DNA from: an uncultured Sphaerochaeta sp.
GTDB taxonomy: Bacteria > Spirochaetota > Spirochaetia > Sphaerochaetales > Sphaerochaetaceae
Reading direction: 5' to 3'
Length of the DNA: 64,000 nt
Assembly: GCF_963666015.1 (NCBI RefSeq)
Contig: NZ_OY762555.1
Location: 744,001 to 808,000, forward strand
The position numbers were made by a program, and so were the translations under genes. This document shows positions 36,108-45,671 of the stretch, one piece after another. Position 1 is the stretch's first letter, and every line of letters begins with the position of its first letter. The notes beneath the pieces are model-generated. The model was not told where the DNA came from. It did not search any database and saw only the letters and a list, made by a program, of their open reading frames with translations.

Positions 36108-38537
36108 GTGCTTAGTACCATAGTTTTCTCCATGTTGTTCATAGCAGTATGCCTCCTTGCACTGGCAAGTGGGATTCTTGTGCTCCAAGGCAATCCCAAA
36201 GCAACTTCCAACCGTCTCTTCTTCGCCCTGATTATCTCCATAGTCACGTGGTCGGCGGGATTGGCTCTTGCAAATATCGCCCCAGATAGGGAACTAGGTG
36301 AACTATGGAGAAGAGTCTCAGCCATTGGCTGGGGCACAGCGTATGCAATCTTCCTGCATTTCACCATCTTCATAACCAGTGACCAGAAGAGGCACAAAGT
36401 ATGGTGGTTCTATGTAGCCCTGTACGCTCCTGCACTGCTTACCATACTGACATTCTCCCTTCCTGTTGGATTGAATGGCCAGCCCTACCAGCTACAGTAC
36501 ACAGCCTTTGGTTGGGTAAATGTTGCTGAACACAATCTCTGGGATATCATGTTCTATGTATATTATGGAAGCTACACCATCACCAGCTTGGTGCTCCTCA
36601 TGCGCTGGAGCCAGAAGAGCAAGGATGCAACTATAAGAAAACATTCTCGTATCATATACTTTACCATCCTCATTCTCTTGGTAACAGCGACCTTCACCGA
36701 CATAATCCTGAGTAGCTTGGTCAAATCCATTCCCCAGATGGCACCGGTATTGATGTTACTCCCGGTCATCATCATCTACAACACAATCAGAAAGGACCAA
36801 GAAAAAGAAGAGAACCCTTTGCGATTTAGTTCCAGCTACATTCATATCATTATCAGCGTGGTCTTGTATGTATTCATCTCATTCATACAAATCCGTCTCG
36901 AACCAGGAGCCGTTACCATAGGACAGCTCCATCTTGCCGAATCCACCTTCAGGGGCATCCTTACTCAAGTGCAGATGTTCATCTCCATCTACCTTGTACT
37001 GAGGGGATCCAAACCCGGATTCATTATCTCCATGTTGATGAACATAACCAATCTACTGAGCTCTCTCATATTCTGGATCAGGATGGATTCCAATGTCCCG
37101 ATTCCCGGGATCATCTCTTATGTGGGAGTACTGATACTGCTGCTGATCATCAGAACATTCAGAAAACAATCTGCTACGTATATAGAAAAAATCCAATCAC
37201 AGAGACAGGACCTCAAGGAATCGGAAAGGCAGCTCTACAAACTTGCCTACTATGACTCGCTTACCGGATTACCGAGCAGGGATTATTTTATTGAAAAGCT
37301 CCAGCAATCCTTGGAGCGAGCAGACAAACACCATAAGCGTGTTGGTATCATCTTCGTCGATTTTGATTCTTTCAAGGCTATCAATGATACAGCAGGTCAT
37401 ATGGTGGGTGATCTGGTATTGCAACTGATTGCTCAACGGCTTACCAAGCGAATTGGGGAAAAGGGGACCTTGGCAAGATTCGGAGGGGATGAATTCTTGG
37501 TGGAGATACCGGACTTGGAAACTGACAAGCCTATCCATGCAATGATCGATTCCATTATGGAAACCCTGAAAAAACCGGTGGTAGTAGATGATGAGGAATA
37601 CCATGTCTCGGCCAGCATCGGCATTGCAGTATATCCCGATGATGGAAAAAGTCCGGACAACCTGATCAAAAATGCAGATATTGCGATGTATGAAGCAAAA
37701 GGAAGAGGGAAAAACCAAGCTGTTTTCTGTACTGAGGACATAAAGGACAGTACTACGATGAATCATACCTTGGTCAACAATCTCTACTGGGCACTGGATA
37801 GAGATGAACTACAGTTGCTGTATCAGCCAAAGATATCATTAGAAACCAAAAAGATTATTGGGTTTGAAGCCTTGCTGAGGTGGAACAACAGTGAGTATGG
37901 AGTTGTTAATCCGGAGGTGTTCATCCCCATGGCAGAACAAACGGGAATGATCAGACCCTTCGGTATGTGGGTGATGAGAAATGCTTGCCAGCAGATACAG
38001 CAATTCAATGAATGGGCAGACAGTGAGCTTTCCATCAGCATCAACATTTCACTTATCCAGCTCCGTGACCCTTCCATGGTAGAAAATATGGCTACAATTC
38101 TTGAAGAAACGCACACACCTCCCCATTGTGTTGAGGTGGAAATCACCGAGAGTATTGCATTCCAAGATGAACCATTCATCTTGGAACAGCTAAGAAAGAT
38201 GAAAGAACTGGGCATCTCGATTGCAATCGATGATTTTGGAACCGGGTACTCATCCTTCAGCCGGTTACGGACCTTCCCTATTGACCTTATCAAGATAGAT
38301 ATCGAGTTTGTCCGAGCAATCAGCAGTAATCTCCACAAGGATCAGGCAATTATCAGAAGTATCATCCAGCTTGCAAAGAATCTTGAGCTGAAGGTACTCG
38401 CTGAAGGCGTGGAAACGGAAGAACAACTTCAGTTCCTCAAGGAACAGGGGTGTGATTTCATCCAAGGATTCTTGTTCTACACACCTCTTCCCGTTTCCAG
38501 CATCAAACAACTGTTGGATACCTCCCAGAAAACCTGA
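36108..38537 (+). CDS. Membrane diguanylate cyclase/phosphodiesterase (GGDEF-EAL)
   Basis: An 809-aa protein: an N-terminal membrane region with about eight or more helices (7TM histidine-kinase-type sensor, residues 1 to about 350), a short coiled coil, a GGDEF domain with intact FGGDEF (458-463) and an EAL domain with intact EALLRW (587-592), EITES, IDDFGTGYSS and AEGVET. Both activities, synthesis and breakdown of cyclic di-GMP, look possible. No RxxD inhibitory site precedes GGDEF at the usual spacing. The start is a GTG with AAGG upstream; a TATACT box lies at 36072. No second start is clearly better. Confidence 0.9.
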   Translation: MLSTIVFSMLFIAVCLLALASGILVLQGNPKATSNRLFFALIISIVTWSAGLALANIAPDRELGELWRRVSAIGWGTAYAIFLHFTIFITSDQKRHKVWWFYVALYAPALLTILTFSLPVGLNGQPYQLQYTAFGWVNVAEHNLWDIMFYVYYGSYTITSLVLLMRWSQKSKDATIRKHSRIIYFTILILLVTATFTDIILSSLVKSIPQMAPVLMLLPVIIIYNTIRKDQEKEENPLRFSSSYIHIIISVVLYVFISFIQIRLEPGAVTIGQLHLAESTFRGILTQVQMFISIYLVLRGSKPGFIISMLMNITNLLSSLIFWIRMDSNVPIPGIISYVGVLILLLIIRTFRKQSATYIEKIQSQRQDLKESERQLYKLAYYDSLTGLPSRDYFIEKLQQSLERADKHHKRVGIIFVDFDSFKAINDTAGHMVGDLVLQLIAQRLTKRIGEKGTLARFGGDEFLVEIPDLETDKPIHAMIDSIMETLKKPVVVDDEEYHVSASIGIAVYPDDGKSPDNLIKNADIAMYEAKGRGKNQAVFCTEDIKDSTTMNHTLVNNLYWALDRDELQLLYQPKISLETKKIIGFEALLRWNNSEYGVVNPEVFIPMAEQTGMIRPFGMWVMRNACQQIQQFNEWADSELSISINISLIQLRDPSMVENMATILEETHTPPHCVEVEITESIAFQDEPFILEQLRKMKELGISIAIDDFGTGYSSFSRLRTFPIDLIKIDIEFVRAISSNLHKDQAIIRSIIQLAKNLELKVLAEGVETEEQLQFLKEQGCDFIQGFLFYTPLPVSSIKQLLDTSQKT

Positions 38538-38546
38538 CTGTCCACC

Positions 38547-38576
38547 TTGCCATGGGGAAAGTGAGACTGCTATGCT
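38547..38576 (+). promoter_or_regulatory. Leaderless-type promoter of the acetyltransferase gene
   Basis: TTGCCA (5/6), 18-bp spacer, extended -10 TGcTATGCT; the ATG follows six bases after. No ribosome site. Confidence 0.65.
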
Positions 38577-38582
38577 TGGTCC

Positions 38583-39128
38583 ATGAACAGAGAAAGCGAA
38601 ACGTATCCACTCGACACACACACTCTTGTCATCAGATCACTCAAGCCTGCTGATGCCCCCCTGGCAGTGAAGTACATGAGAGCTATGTACACTGACAGCC
38701 CCTATCTTGCCCGTTACGGCGATGAATGGAATATCAGCATAGATGACGAGGCCACATTCCTGGAGAATGCAGCAAAAGCCCAGAAAAGATTAATGCTGGG
38801 TGGATTCATCGACGACGAGTTGGTAGCGCTGTGTGACTTCTCACCTTTGGGTATAGCATACAAAATGGCACACCGCTGTCAGATTGGGATTTCTGTCGCA
38901 ACAGCCAATCAAGGAAACGGCATCGGTTCCCTCTTGATGAAAACCTTACTCGATGCTGCCCGTCTGGCAGGATTCGAGCAGATGGAACTGGAGGTTGCTG
39001 CCAGCAACTCAAGGGCTGTACATCTCTACAACCACTTTGGTTTTCGAGAGATGGGAAGGATACCCCGTGGATTCCGCTATCGTGAAGGATACTACGAAGA
39101 TCTGCTTCTCATGGTCAGGGAGTTGTAA
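38583..39128 (+). CDS. GNAT family N-acetyltransferase
   Basis: A 181-aa GNAT protein with the acetyl-CoA binding motif QGNGIGSLLMKTLLDAA near residues 103-119 and the C-terminal LEVAASNSRAVHLYNHFGF motif B. It resembles acetyltransferases acting on small amines or protein N-termini; the substrate is unknown. The gene ends three bases from the convergent Spx-like gene. Confidence 0.9.
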   Translation: MNRESETYPLDTHTLVIRSLKPADAPLAVKYMRAMYTDSPYLARYGDEWNISIDDEATFLENAAKAQKRLMLGGFIDDELVALCDFSPLGIAYKMAHRCQIGISVATANQGNGIGSLLMKTLLDAARLAGFEQMELEVAASNSRAVHLYNHFGFREMGRIPRGFRYREGYYEDLLLMVREL

Positions 39129-39131
39129 TAA

Positions 39132-39482
39132 TCAGCTTAGGTGTGCCTCCCACTCCTTTTCCTGAAATCCGACCAATACAAACTGATCGAAGACCAACAA
39201 AGGTCGCTTAACCAGCATCCCATCACTGGAAAGGAGGTCGAGCATCTCCTCTTCACCCATCTCTTGGATTCGATTTTTTAGATTCAGGGACCGGTACAGC
39301 TGGCCACTGGTATTGAAAAAGCGTTTCAAGGGCAGATTGCTTCGCTTTAAAAACTCTCTAAGCTCCTCTTTGTCCGGCCGATCTTGCTTGATATCACGGT
39401 AGGTATATTCAATACTCCTAGCATTAAGGAAGTTGATGGCTTTTTTGCATGTAGAACAAGCTGGATAGCAGATTATGGTCAT
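39132..39482 (-). CDS. ArsC/Spx family thioredoxin-fold protein
   Basis: A 116-aa protein with the redox motif CSTC (Cys9, Cys12) in PACSTCKKAINFL, the RDIKQDRP segment and KRPLLVF near residue 92. This fold includes arsenate reductases and the Spx/MgsR transcription regulators. The CxxC pair and length favour a Spx/YffB-like or glutaredoxin-type reductase; a dedicated arsenate reductase cannot be excluded. AAGGAG supports the start at 39482. Confidence 0.85.
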   Translation of the reverse strand: MTIICYPACSTCKKAINFLNARSIEYTYRDIKQDRPDKEELREFLKRSNLPLKRFFNTSGQLYRSLNLKNRIQEMGEEEMLDLLSSDGMLVKRPLLVFDQFVLVGFQEKEWEAHLS

Positions 39483-39740
39483 TTTCAGGCTCCTTATACT
39501 AATGCTAACAGACCGGTGGTATGCTGGCAATTGGATAAATACGCTCATTCCCCTAGACCAAAGCCTAAAAAGTTGCTATATACAATGTGTTTCGGGTAAA
39601 AGGTTTTTGCAAGAATCCTGCTGACAGGGTGGTCGAAAATCAACTGTTTATGTATACTTAGCAGGATTACATTGCAACAAAGGGCTTTGCCTAAGGATAT
39701 ACATGGTCCAAAAGAGAGGACCGAAAAGGATGAACATAGG

Positions 39741-41090
39741 ATGATCGCTGATAAGAGTATCAAAGAATTGGAAAACTCCTCCGTCGCACTGACGGTCACT
39801 GTGACCGCTGACACCATCGAAAACGACTACAAGGCAGCTCTAAAAAAGTATGCTGCTGATGTCCAGATCAAGGGTTTTAGAAAGGGCAAAGTCCCTGTAT
39901 CCGTTCTGGAAGGTAAGTTTGGTAAGGCGATTCGAGAGGAAAGTACATTCAATACCATCGAAGACGCATTGAAGGAAGCCTTGACTGATGTTGAAGACAA
40001 GTATAAGCCACTCTCCTTCAGTACCCCTGAGCTTCAGGATGAAGAGACCCTTCTCCCCTTTGAAGCAAACAAGGACATCACCTTCACCGTACACTACGAC
40101 ATTATGCCCATTTTCGAGACTCCTCAGTACAAGGGCCTGAAGGTAACCTACCCCAAGGTAGCACTGAGTGAAGAGGCAGTTACTGCTGAACTCGACAAGC
40201 TCCGTGAACAGAATGCAATGGTCATTGACAAGGACGGCGCTGCTGAAATGGGAGACATTGTCACGCTTGACTATGTGGAACTGGACGAAGAGAAGAACGA
40301 GGTTCCTGGAACTGAACGCAAAGAGTTCGTGTTCACCTTGGGAAGCACCACCAATTTCTACCAGATTGATGAAGATGTTGTTGGCATGAAGAGTGGTGAT
40401 GAGAAGGTTTTCTCCAAGACCTATGCAGAGGATTCAACTGTTGAGGGGTATGCAGGAAAGACCATCACACTGAAAGTGAATATCCAGAGCGTGAAGTTCC
40501 GTGATATCCCTGAACTCGATGATGAGTTTGCACAGGATGTCAAGGAAGAATACAAGACCGTCGATGATTTGGTGAAAGCAACCCGTGAGAAGCTGCAGGC
40601 TGCTCTGGATGCAAAGCTTGAGAATGAAAAGCTGAATGCATTGAGTGAGGCTCTTCTTGAGAAGGCGACCATTGCTGTTCCCCAGAGCATGATTGATATG
40701 GAAGTTGAGCAGAGTTGGAAGCGTTATATCCAGCAAATTGGCCTGAGTGAAGAACAGATCTTGCAATTCCTCAAGTTCCAGAACCAGAGCAAGGAGGATA
40801 TCACCGCTCCTTGGAGAGAAGCTGCAGCAAAGTCACTGCGCATCCAGCTGATCATGGAAAAGGTCAAGGAAGCAGAAAGCTTCACGGTTGAAGAGGAAGA
40901 GTTGAACAAGGTTGTGGAAGAGCAGCTGAAGGATGTCACCGATCAGGCTCAGCGGGATTACTACCGCACCATGATCGAAGACGACTTGCGCTTCCAGAAG
41001 ATTGCACCGTTCTTGCAGGAGAACAACACGTTCGAGGAAGGCGAGGAAGTCGCTTACGAGACGTTTATGAGCGAAACCTACGGCGCATAA
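39741..41090 (+). CDS. tig: Trigger factor
   Basis: A 449-aa ribosome-associated chaperone and peptidyl-prolyl isomerase. The ribosome-binding signature GFRKGKVP is at residues 44-51, followed by the FKBP-like PPIase domain (GDIVTLDYVEL...) and a long helical chaperone domain. An AAAGGA lies ten bases before the ATG. Placement just upstream of clpP and clpX is the classic bacterial order. Confidence 0.95.
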   Translation: MIADKSIKELENSSVALTVTVTADTIENDYKAALKKYAADVQIKGFRKGKVPVSVLEGKFGKAIREESTFNTIEDALKEALTDVEDKYKPLSFSTPELQDEETLLPFEANKDITFTVHYDIMPIFETPQYKGLKVTYPKVALSEEAVTAELDKLREQNAMVIDKDGAAEMGDIVTLDYVELDEEKNEVPGTERKEFVFTLGSTTNFYQIDEDVVGMKSGDEKVFSKTYAEDSTVEGYAGKTITLKVNIQSVKFRDIPELDDEFAQDVKEEYKTVDDLVKATREKLQAALDAKLENEKLNALSEALLEKATIAVPQSMIDMEVEQSWKRYIQQIGLSEEQILQFLKFQNQSKEDITAPWREAAAKSLRIQLIMEKVKEAESFTVEEEELNKVVEEQLKDVTDQAQRDYYRTMIEDDLRFQKIAPFLQENNTFEEGEEVAYETFMSETYGA

Positions 41091-41152
41091 GCCGTAGATG
41101 CTCAAGAGTGCATAGTGTGTGAAAAGGCGGTTCCTCACTGGTTCCGCCTTTT
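41078..41152 (+). terminator. Two hairpins between tig and clpP
   Basis: A 7-bp hairpin (CTACGGC / GCCGTAG) spans the tig stop codon, and a second one (AAAAGGCGG / CCGCCTTTT, 41122-41152) ends in Ts 30 bases before clpP. The second is a plausible partial terminator that lets clpPX be expressed separately. Confidence 0.55.
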
Positions 41153-41182
41153 CAATCCAAGCTACCAAAGGGGGCTTTTACC

Positions 41183-41788
41183 ATGAATATTCATCCCGAA
41201 AGGATGCAATCAAACATACCAATGGTCGTAGAGCAGTCAGGTGTAGGCGAAAGAGCCTATGATATTTTCAGTCGCCTGCTTAAAGACCGCATCATCTTCC
41301 TTGATGGGGAGATCAATGATGCAACAGCCGACCTGGTTGTGGCGCAGATGTTGTTCCTTGAGTCTGAGGACCCAACAAAAGACATCAGCCTCTACATCAA
41401 CAGCCCCGGAGGTTCCGTAACCGCTGGTTTGGCTATCTATGACACCATGCAGTACCTGCATAGTGACATCCAGACCATCTGTATGGGACAGGCAGCAAGC
41501 ATGGGTGCATTGTTGCTCTGCGCCGGGCAGGAAGGCAAACGGTTCATCCTTCCCTCTGCACGGGTTATGATTCATCAACCGTGGGGCGGAGTTGAAGGCC
41601 AATCATCCGACATCTCCATTCATGCCAAGGAAATTGGTCGTATTAAGAGTCTGACAATTGACATCATTGCGAGACATACCCATAAGACCTACGAGCAGAT
41701 CGCCAAGGATGTGGAACGAGATTTCTTCCTCGGTAGTGATGATGCTGTTTCCTACGGCATTGTCGACAGTGTTATGAGAAGGAGTTAG
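41183..41788 (+). CDS. clpP: ATP-dependent Clp protease proteolytic subunit
   Basis: A 201-aa serine protease with the full triad: Ser106 (GQAASMGA), His131 (MIHQPWGG) and Asp180. It forms the 14-mer chamber that degrades substrates unfolded by ClpX, whose gene follows two bases later. GGGGG precedes the ATG. Confidence 0.97.
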   Translation: MNIHPERMQSNIPMVVEQSGVGERAYDIFSRLLKDRIIFLDGEINDATADLVVAQMLFLESEDPTKDISLYINSPGGSVTAGLAIYDTMQYLHSDIQTICMGQAASMGALLLCAGQEGKRFILPSARVMIHQPWGGVEGQSSDISIHAKEIGRIKSLTIDIIARHTHKTYEQIAKDVERDFFLGSDDAVSYGIVDSVMRRS

Positions 41789-41790
41789 TA

Positions 41791-43020
41791 ATGGCAAGAA
41801 ATGCAAAAGTCTGCTCGTTCTGCGGAAAAAGCCAAGATGAGGTCAAGCGATTGATCAGCGGACCGGGTGTTGCCATCTGTGATGAGTGCATCAAGGTCTG
41901 TAATGATATGCTTGCCGGAGATCCAAGCTTCCAGGAGGAAGTGGTCGGTCTTCCTGAACACATCCCTACCCCTCAGGAACTGAAGGAATACATGGATGAG
42001 TACGTAATCGGCCAAGAAGATGCAAAACGAGTACTCGCAGTTGCAGTGTACAACCACTACAAACGCGTTAAATATCAGAAACAGATATCAGAGCAAGGCG
42101 TTGAGCTGGACAAGTCAAACATCCTGATGGTGGGACCCACCGGTACAGGTAAGACATTGCTAGCCTCCACACTTGCAAAGAAGCTTCAGGTTCCCTTTGC
42201 TATTGCAGATGCCACCACGCTCACCGAGGCAGGATATGTTGGTGAAGATGTTGAGAACATACTGCTTAAGCTTATCCAGAATGCAAATGACAACATCAAG
42301 GCAGCTGAATTCGGAATCATCTTCATTGATGAGATCGACAAGATTGCCAAGAAGGGAGAGAATCCTTCCATCACACGTGATGTCAGTGGCGAAGGTGTCC
42401 AGCAGGCTCTGCTGAAGATTATCGAAGGTACTGATGCCTCAGTCCCTCCCCAGGGTGGACGTAAACATCCAAACCAGGAGATGCTGAAGATCAATACAAG
42501 GAATATCCTCTTCATCTGTGGTGGAGCATTTGTTGGACTGGACAAGGTGATCGAGAAACGTGTTTCTTCCCATGCAATGGGATTTGGAGCAAGCATCATC
42601 AATGCCCAGGACAAGGACTTGCATACATTGTACAGCAAGTTGCTTCCCGATGACTTGGTGAAATTTGGATTGATTCCAGAGTTCATTGGAAGACTTCCCA
42701 TCCATGTTGCTTTGGATAATCTTACGAAAAACGACTTGATGCGGATCATCCTCGAACCAAAGAACTCCATCATTCGCCAATATGAAGCTTCATTCCGCCT
42801 GGATGGTATTGAATTTGTATTCAAGAGTGATGCTGTCGAAGCTGTTGCTGAGAAAGCCTTCGAACAGAAGACTGGTGCACGTGGACTGCGCTCCATTGTA
42901 GAGAATGTGATGATGGGAATCATGTACGACATTCCTTCCATCAAGCAAGTAAAACAGGTAGTCATTGGTCGAGAATGTGTCATAAATGGAGAACAACCTG
43001 AGGTTATCCGTGGAGCGTGA
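41791..43020 (+). CDS. clpX: ATP-dependent Clp protease ATP-binding subunit
   Basis: A 409-aa AAA+ unfoldase with the N-terminal zinc domain (Cys8, Cys11, Cys30, Cys33), Walker A GPTGTGKT at 115-122, Walker [12 protein letters not shown] and sensor motifs. The ClpP-binding loop IGF appears as VGL or is diverged. It starts two bases after clpP, with AAGGAG inside the clpP end. Confidence 0.96.
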   Translation: MARNAKVCSFCGKSQDEVKRLISGPGVAICDECIKVCNDMLAGDPSFQEEVVGLPEHIPTPQELKEYMDEYVIGQEDAKRVLAVAVYNHYKRVKYQKQISEQGVELDKSNILMVGPTGTGKTLLASTLAKKLQVPFAIADATTLTEAGYVGEDVENILLKLIQNANDNIKAAEFGIIFIDEIDKIAKKGENPSITRDVSGEGVQQALLKIIEGTDASVPPQGGRKHPNQEMLKINTRNILFICGGAFVGLDKVIEKRVSSHAMGFGASIINAQDKDLHTLYSKLLPDDLVKFGLIPEFIGRLPIHVALDNLTKNDLMRIILEPKNSIIRQYEASFRLDGIEFVFKSDAVEAVAEKAFEQKTGARGLRSIVENVMMGIMYDIPSIKQVKQVVIGRECVINGEQPEVIRGA

Positions 43021-43021
43021 A

Positions 43022-44008
43022 ATGTTCAGCTACCCCCCAATTGATGAAGAGATTCTTGCATTATTGAGAGAGCGAGAAGAATTTGTTGTCATCGGGCATG
43101 TCAGTCCCGATGGTGACTGCCTAAGCAGCCAGATGGCGATGAACTCAATGCTTCTGAAGATGGGAAAGAACGTGCAAATGGCAAATGCCGGGCCCTTTGA
43201 TCGCTCTGAAATCTCCCATCTTCGCTCTGATTTTTTGAATCATATCGATGATGAGCTGAAACAGAGGGATCCACTGATTGTGGTGGTGGACTGTAGTTCA
43301 CCAGAGCGCATCGGCCACCTTGCAGATGAGATCAAGGGGCTTACCACGGTAGTGTTCGATCACCACAGTAGTGGTGAGCAGTTTGGCACCTATCGCTATA
43401 TTGTGCCCCGCTCGGTCTCCACGACTTTGATCATCATGCAACTCTACAAAGCGCTGGATGTGGAGATTTCCCAAGAGATTGCTGAGCACCTGTTCTTTGG
43501 GTTTGCCACCGATTCCGGGTTTTTCCGCTTCATCAACGCTTATCGAGGAGAGACACTTCGCCTTGCGGCCGAGCTTGTCGATCTTGGGGTCTCTCCCAAT
43601 GTGATGAATGACCGCATGACAGGGGGCAAGAGCTTTGGGTATATTAAGTACCTGGGAAAGCTTATCGATCGTAGTGAAAGCTTGTTCGATGGAAAGGTGA
43701 TGATATCCTCGAGTTGTCTCGAGGACAGCAAGCAGTACATCACCACCGATAAGCCAAGCGATTCTCTTTACACCATGTTGCTCTCAGTACAGGGAGTTGA
43801 GGTAGTCCTTTTCTTCAAGGAGCTGGAGGGGGAAAGAACTGAAGTAGGATTCCGCTCCTCTCACCAAAGCAGCATTAATGTGGGAGCCTTAGCAGAAAGC
43901 TTTGGAGGTGGTGGACACAAGAAGGCAGCTGGTGCCACGGTCAATAAACCAATAAAGGAAACCAGGAAACTGCTTCTGGAAGCTGTTGAGAAAATGCTGA
44001 AAGCATAA
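43022..44008 (+). CDS. nrnA: Bifunctional oligoribonuclease / pAp phosphatase (DHH family)
   Basis: A 328-aa DHH-DHHA1 phosphoesterase that degrades nanoRNA and can dephosphorylate 3'-phosphoadenosine 5'-phosphate. Metal motifs: GHVSPDGD (His26, Asp30, Asp32), VVVDCS, and FDHHSSG (Asp113-His115); the C-terminal GGGGHKKAAGA is the DHHA1 substrate site. It begins right after clpX with GGAG as ribosome site. Confidence 0.92.
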   Translation: MFSYPPIDEEILALLREREEFVVIGHVSPDGDCLSSQMAMNSMLLKMGKNVQMANAGPFDRSEISHLRSDFLNHIDDELKQRDPLIVVVDCSSPERIGHLADEIKGLTTVVFDHHSSGEQFGTYRYIVPRSVSTTLIIMQLYKALDVEISQEIAEHLFFGFATDSGFFRFINAYRGETLRLAAELVDLGVSPNVMNDRMTGGKSFGYIKYLGKLIDRSESLFDGKVMISSSCLEDSKQYITTDKPSDSLYTMLLSVQGVEVVLFFKELEGERTEVGFRSSHQSSINVGALAESFGGGGHKKAAGATVNKPIKETRKLLLEAVEKMLKA

Positions 44009-44059
44009 CTTGGCATACACATTGCATGGGTATGTGCATCACCCCACAAGGAGGCACCC

Positions 44060-45061
44060 ATGCAATGGATACCCATCTCTGCCAAGGAGAGCAAGAAATT
44101 GACTGATCAGGTGGTTTGTTACCAGAAAGATCGTTCCAATACCACGCTCTATCATACAGTGCACAACAAGACACAGCAAATTCTCTACTCCCTCCCATAT
44201 CATCTGCATTTACTCGAGGAAGAAGATTGCAGTGACTTTCTCTTGTACTGTTACAAAACTATTGACTACTATCTCACTTCATATAGAATTGGCAGGCTAT
44301 CCTACATAGGATATCTGTCCCAGGTAGTACGTAAACGAACAAAATATTTCATCTCCCAAAAGCAATCGACTGCCATCAGGGACAGACTCCTCAACGAAAC
44401 AGAACCATTCATTAATGCTCAACTCTGGAGTGAGCCAGAGATGACCGCAGAGACTGCATCCTATACAACATTCAAAGATCTTCTGGTCTCACAGATGGAC
44501 TCGCTTCCTGAACTATTCAATCGAATCCTCTATGAACGCAAACCCAGCCAAGAAGTGTTTGATGAACGTCTCCAACAGCTTAAGAGAGAGATCTCGACAC
44601 CTGTAAACAGAAAACGATTCCTTATCGTGCTTACCCTCTCCCCAGGGCTTGCCAGCCAACATCTACTTGAAAAACTCGCAGACATTCTTGAAGTTGATTC
44701 ACATCTCCTCTGTCGGTATCTCAACACTGCAAACCTCATGCTTGAAGAGAAGCAACGATGCAAAGAAGCATTCATCTCCACAAGCAACCGACACTTCAGA
44801 CGATTGCTTGAGATTGAGAATAGTCTTCATACAGAGACTGATTCAAAGGCTCTTGAACGACTGGAAGCATTAAGATGCTGGACTATTGGAGTGTACAAGA
44901 CAAAAGTAAACCAGATAAGGAAGATGGAGTTCCGCTTAAGTCACTATCAACTAGGAGAATTATTGCATATTCCAAAGGGAACCATCGACAGTTCAGTACA
45001 CTATATGAAGCGTGTTCTCTCCCAGTATATGGACGAACATTCTGACATTGAGTATCTTTAG
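44060..45061 (+). CDS. Uncharacterised protein with sigma-factor-like ends
   Basis: A 333-aa protein I cannot assign to a named family. Residues about 52-105 (a run of acidic/aromatic helix, then YIGYLSQVVRKRTKYF) recall sigma-70 region 2, and the last 35 residues (LSHYQLGELLHIPKGTIDSS) look like a region 4-type helix-turn-helix. The middle is helical and charged. The resemblance is by eye only. AAGGAGG precedes the ATG. It lies between nrnA and rdgB. Confidence 0.6.
   Translation: MQWIPISAKESKKLTDQVVCYQKDRSNTTLYHTVHNKTQQILYSLPYHLHLLEEEDCSDFLLYCYKTIDYYLTSYRIGRLSYIGYLSQVVRKRTKYFISQKQSTAIRDRLLNETEPFINAQLWSEPEMTAETASYTTFKDLLVSQMDSLPELFNRILYERKPSQEVFDERLQQLKREISTPVNRKRFLIVLTLSPGLASQHLLEKLADILEVDSHLLCRYLNTANLMLEEKQRCKEAFISTSNRHFRRLLEIENSLHTETDSKALERLEALRCWTIGVYKTKVNQIRKMEFRLSHYQLGELLHIPKGTIDSSVHYMKRVLSQYMDEHSDIEYL
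45030..45058 (+). promoter_or_regulatory. Possible leaderless promoter of rdgB
   Basis: TGGACG, 17-bp spacer, TATCTT, then seven bases to the rdgB ATG. It lies inside the end of the upstream gene. Confidence 0.35.
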
Positions 45062-45065
45062 AACC

Positions 45066-45671
45066 ATGAATATTTTGTTGGCATCAAACAATGAGCATAA
45101 GAAAGAGGAATTTTCCAGAATCCTAACAGGACATACCATCATGCTCCCAGAAGAGCTGGGTATCGATTTTGACTTCGAAGAAGAGGCGGAAACCTTTAGT
45201 GAGAATGCACTTGGAAAGGCCAGGGCACTGGCATCCCAGGCACCCGAAGGGTACAAGATCCTGGCAGATGATTCAGGTCTCTGCGTTGACGCACTCGATG
45301 GCAGGCCGGGGGTAAGAACCGCCCGATATGGGCTCGAAACCTTCGGGCGAATGCTTGAGAGTGATGAGAGAAACGAGTTCCTCTTGAAAAATCTGGCTCA
45401 CATTGAAAAGAAAGATGACCGGAGTGCACAGTTTGTATGTGCCTTGGCATTTGTGATGGGGGGGAGAAGAGAGTTCACCTTCTGTGAGGCAGTAGATGGG
45501 TTCATTGCCAATGAAAGTTATGGGAGAGGCGGGTTTGGGTATGATCCCGTTTTCATCGTAAAGGAAGCAGGAAGAACCATGGCAGAACTTTCAGAGGAAG
45601 AGAAAGACCGCTATAGCCACCGTGGGAAAGCTACCCGTCACTTGATTACCTTGTTAGGAGAAATCTCATGA
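45066..45671 (+). CDS. rdgB: Non-canonical purine NTP pyrophosphatase (RdgB/HAM1)
   Basis: A 201-aa house-cleaning enzyme that hydrolyses dITP and XTP. Seen are ILLASNNEHKKEEF at the N-terminus, the catalytic ADDSGLCVDALDGRPGVRTARYG and the C-terminal GFGYDPVF and SHRGKA. No ribosome site precedes the ATG. Its stop overlaps pepF by four bases. Confidence 0.94.
   Translation: MNILLASNNEHKKEEFSRILTGHTIMLPEELGIDFDFEEEAETFSENALGKARALASQAPEGYKILADDSGLCVDALDGRPGVRTARYGLETFGRMLESDERNEFLLKNLAHIEKKDDRSAQFVCALAFVMGGRREFTFCEAVDGFIANESYGRGGFGYDPVFIVKEAGRTMAELSEEEKDRYSHRGKATRHLITLLGEIS

Noticed and set aside
41237..41602. Minus-strand frames inside clpP and clpX
   Set aside because: Shadows of highly conserved genes on the plus strand.
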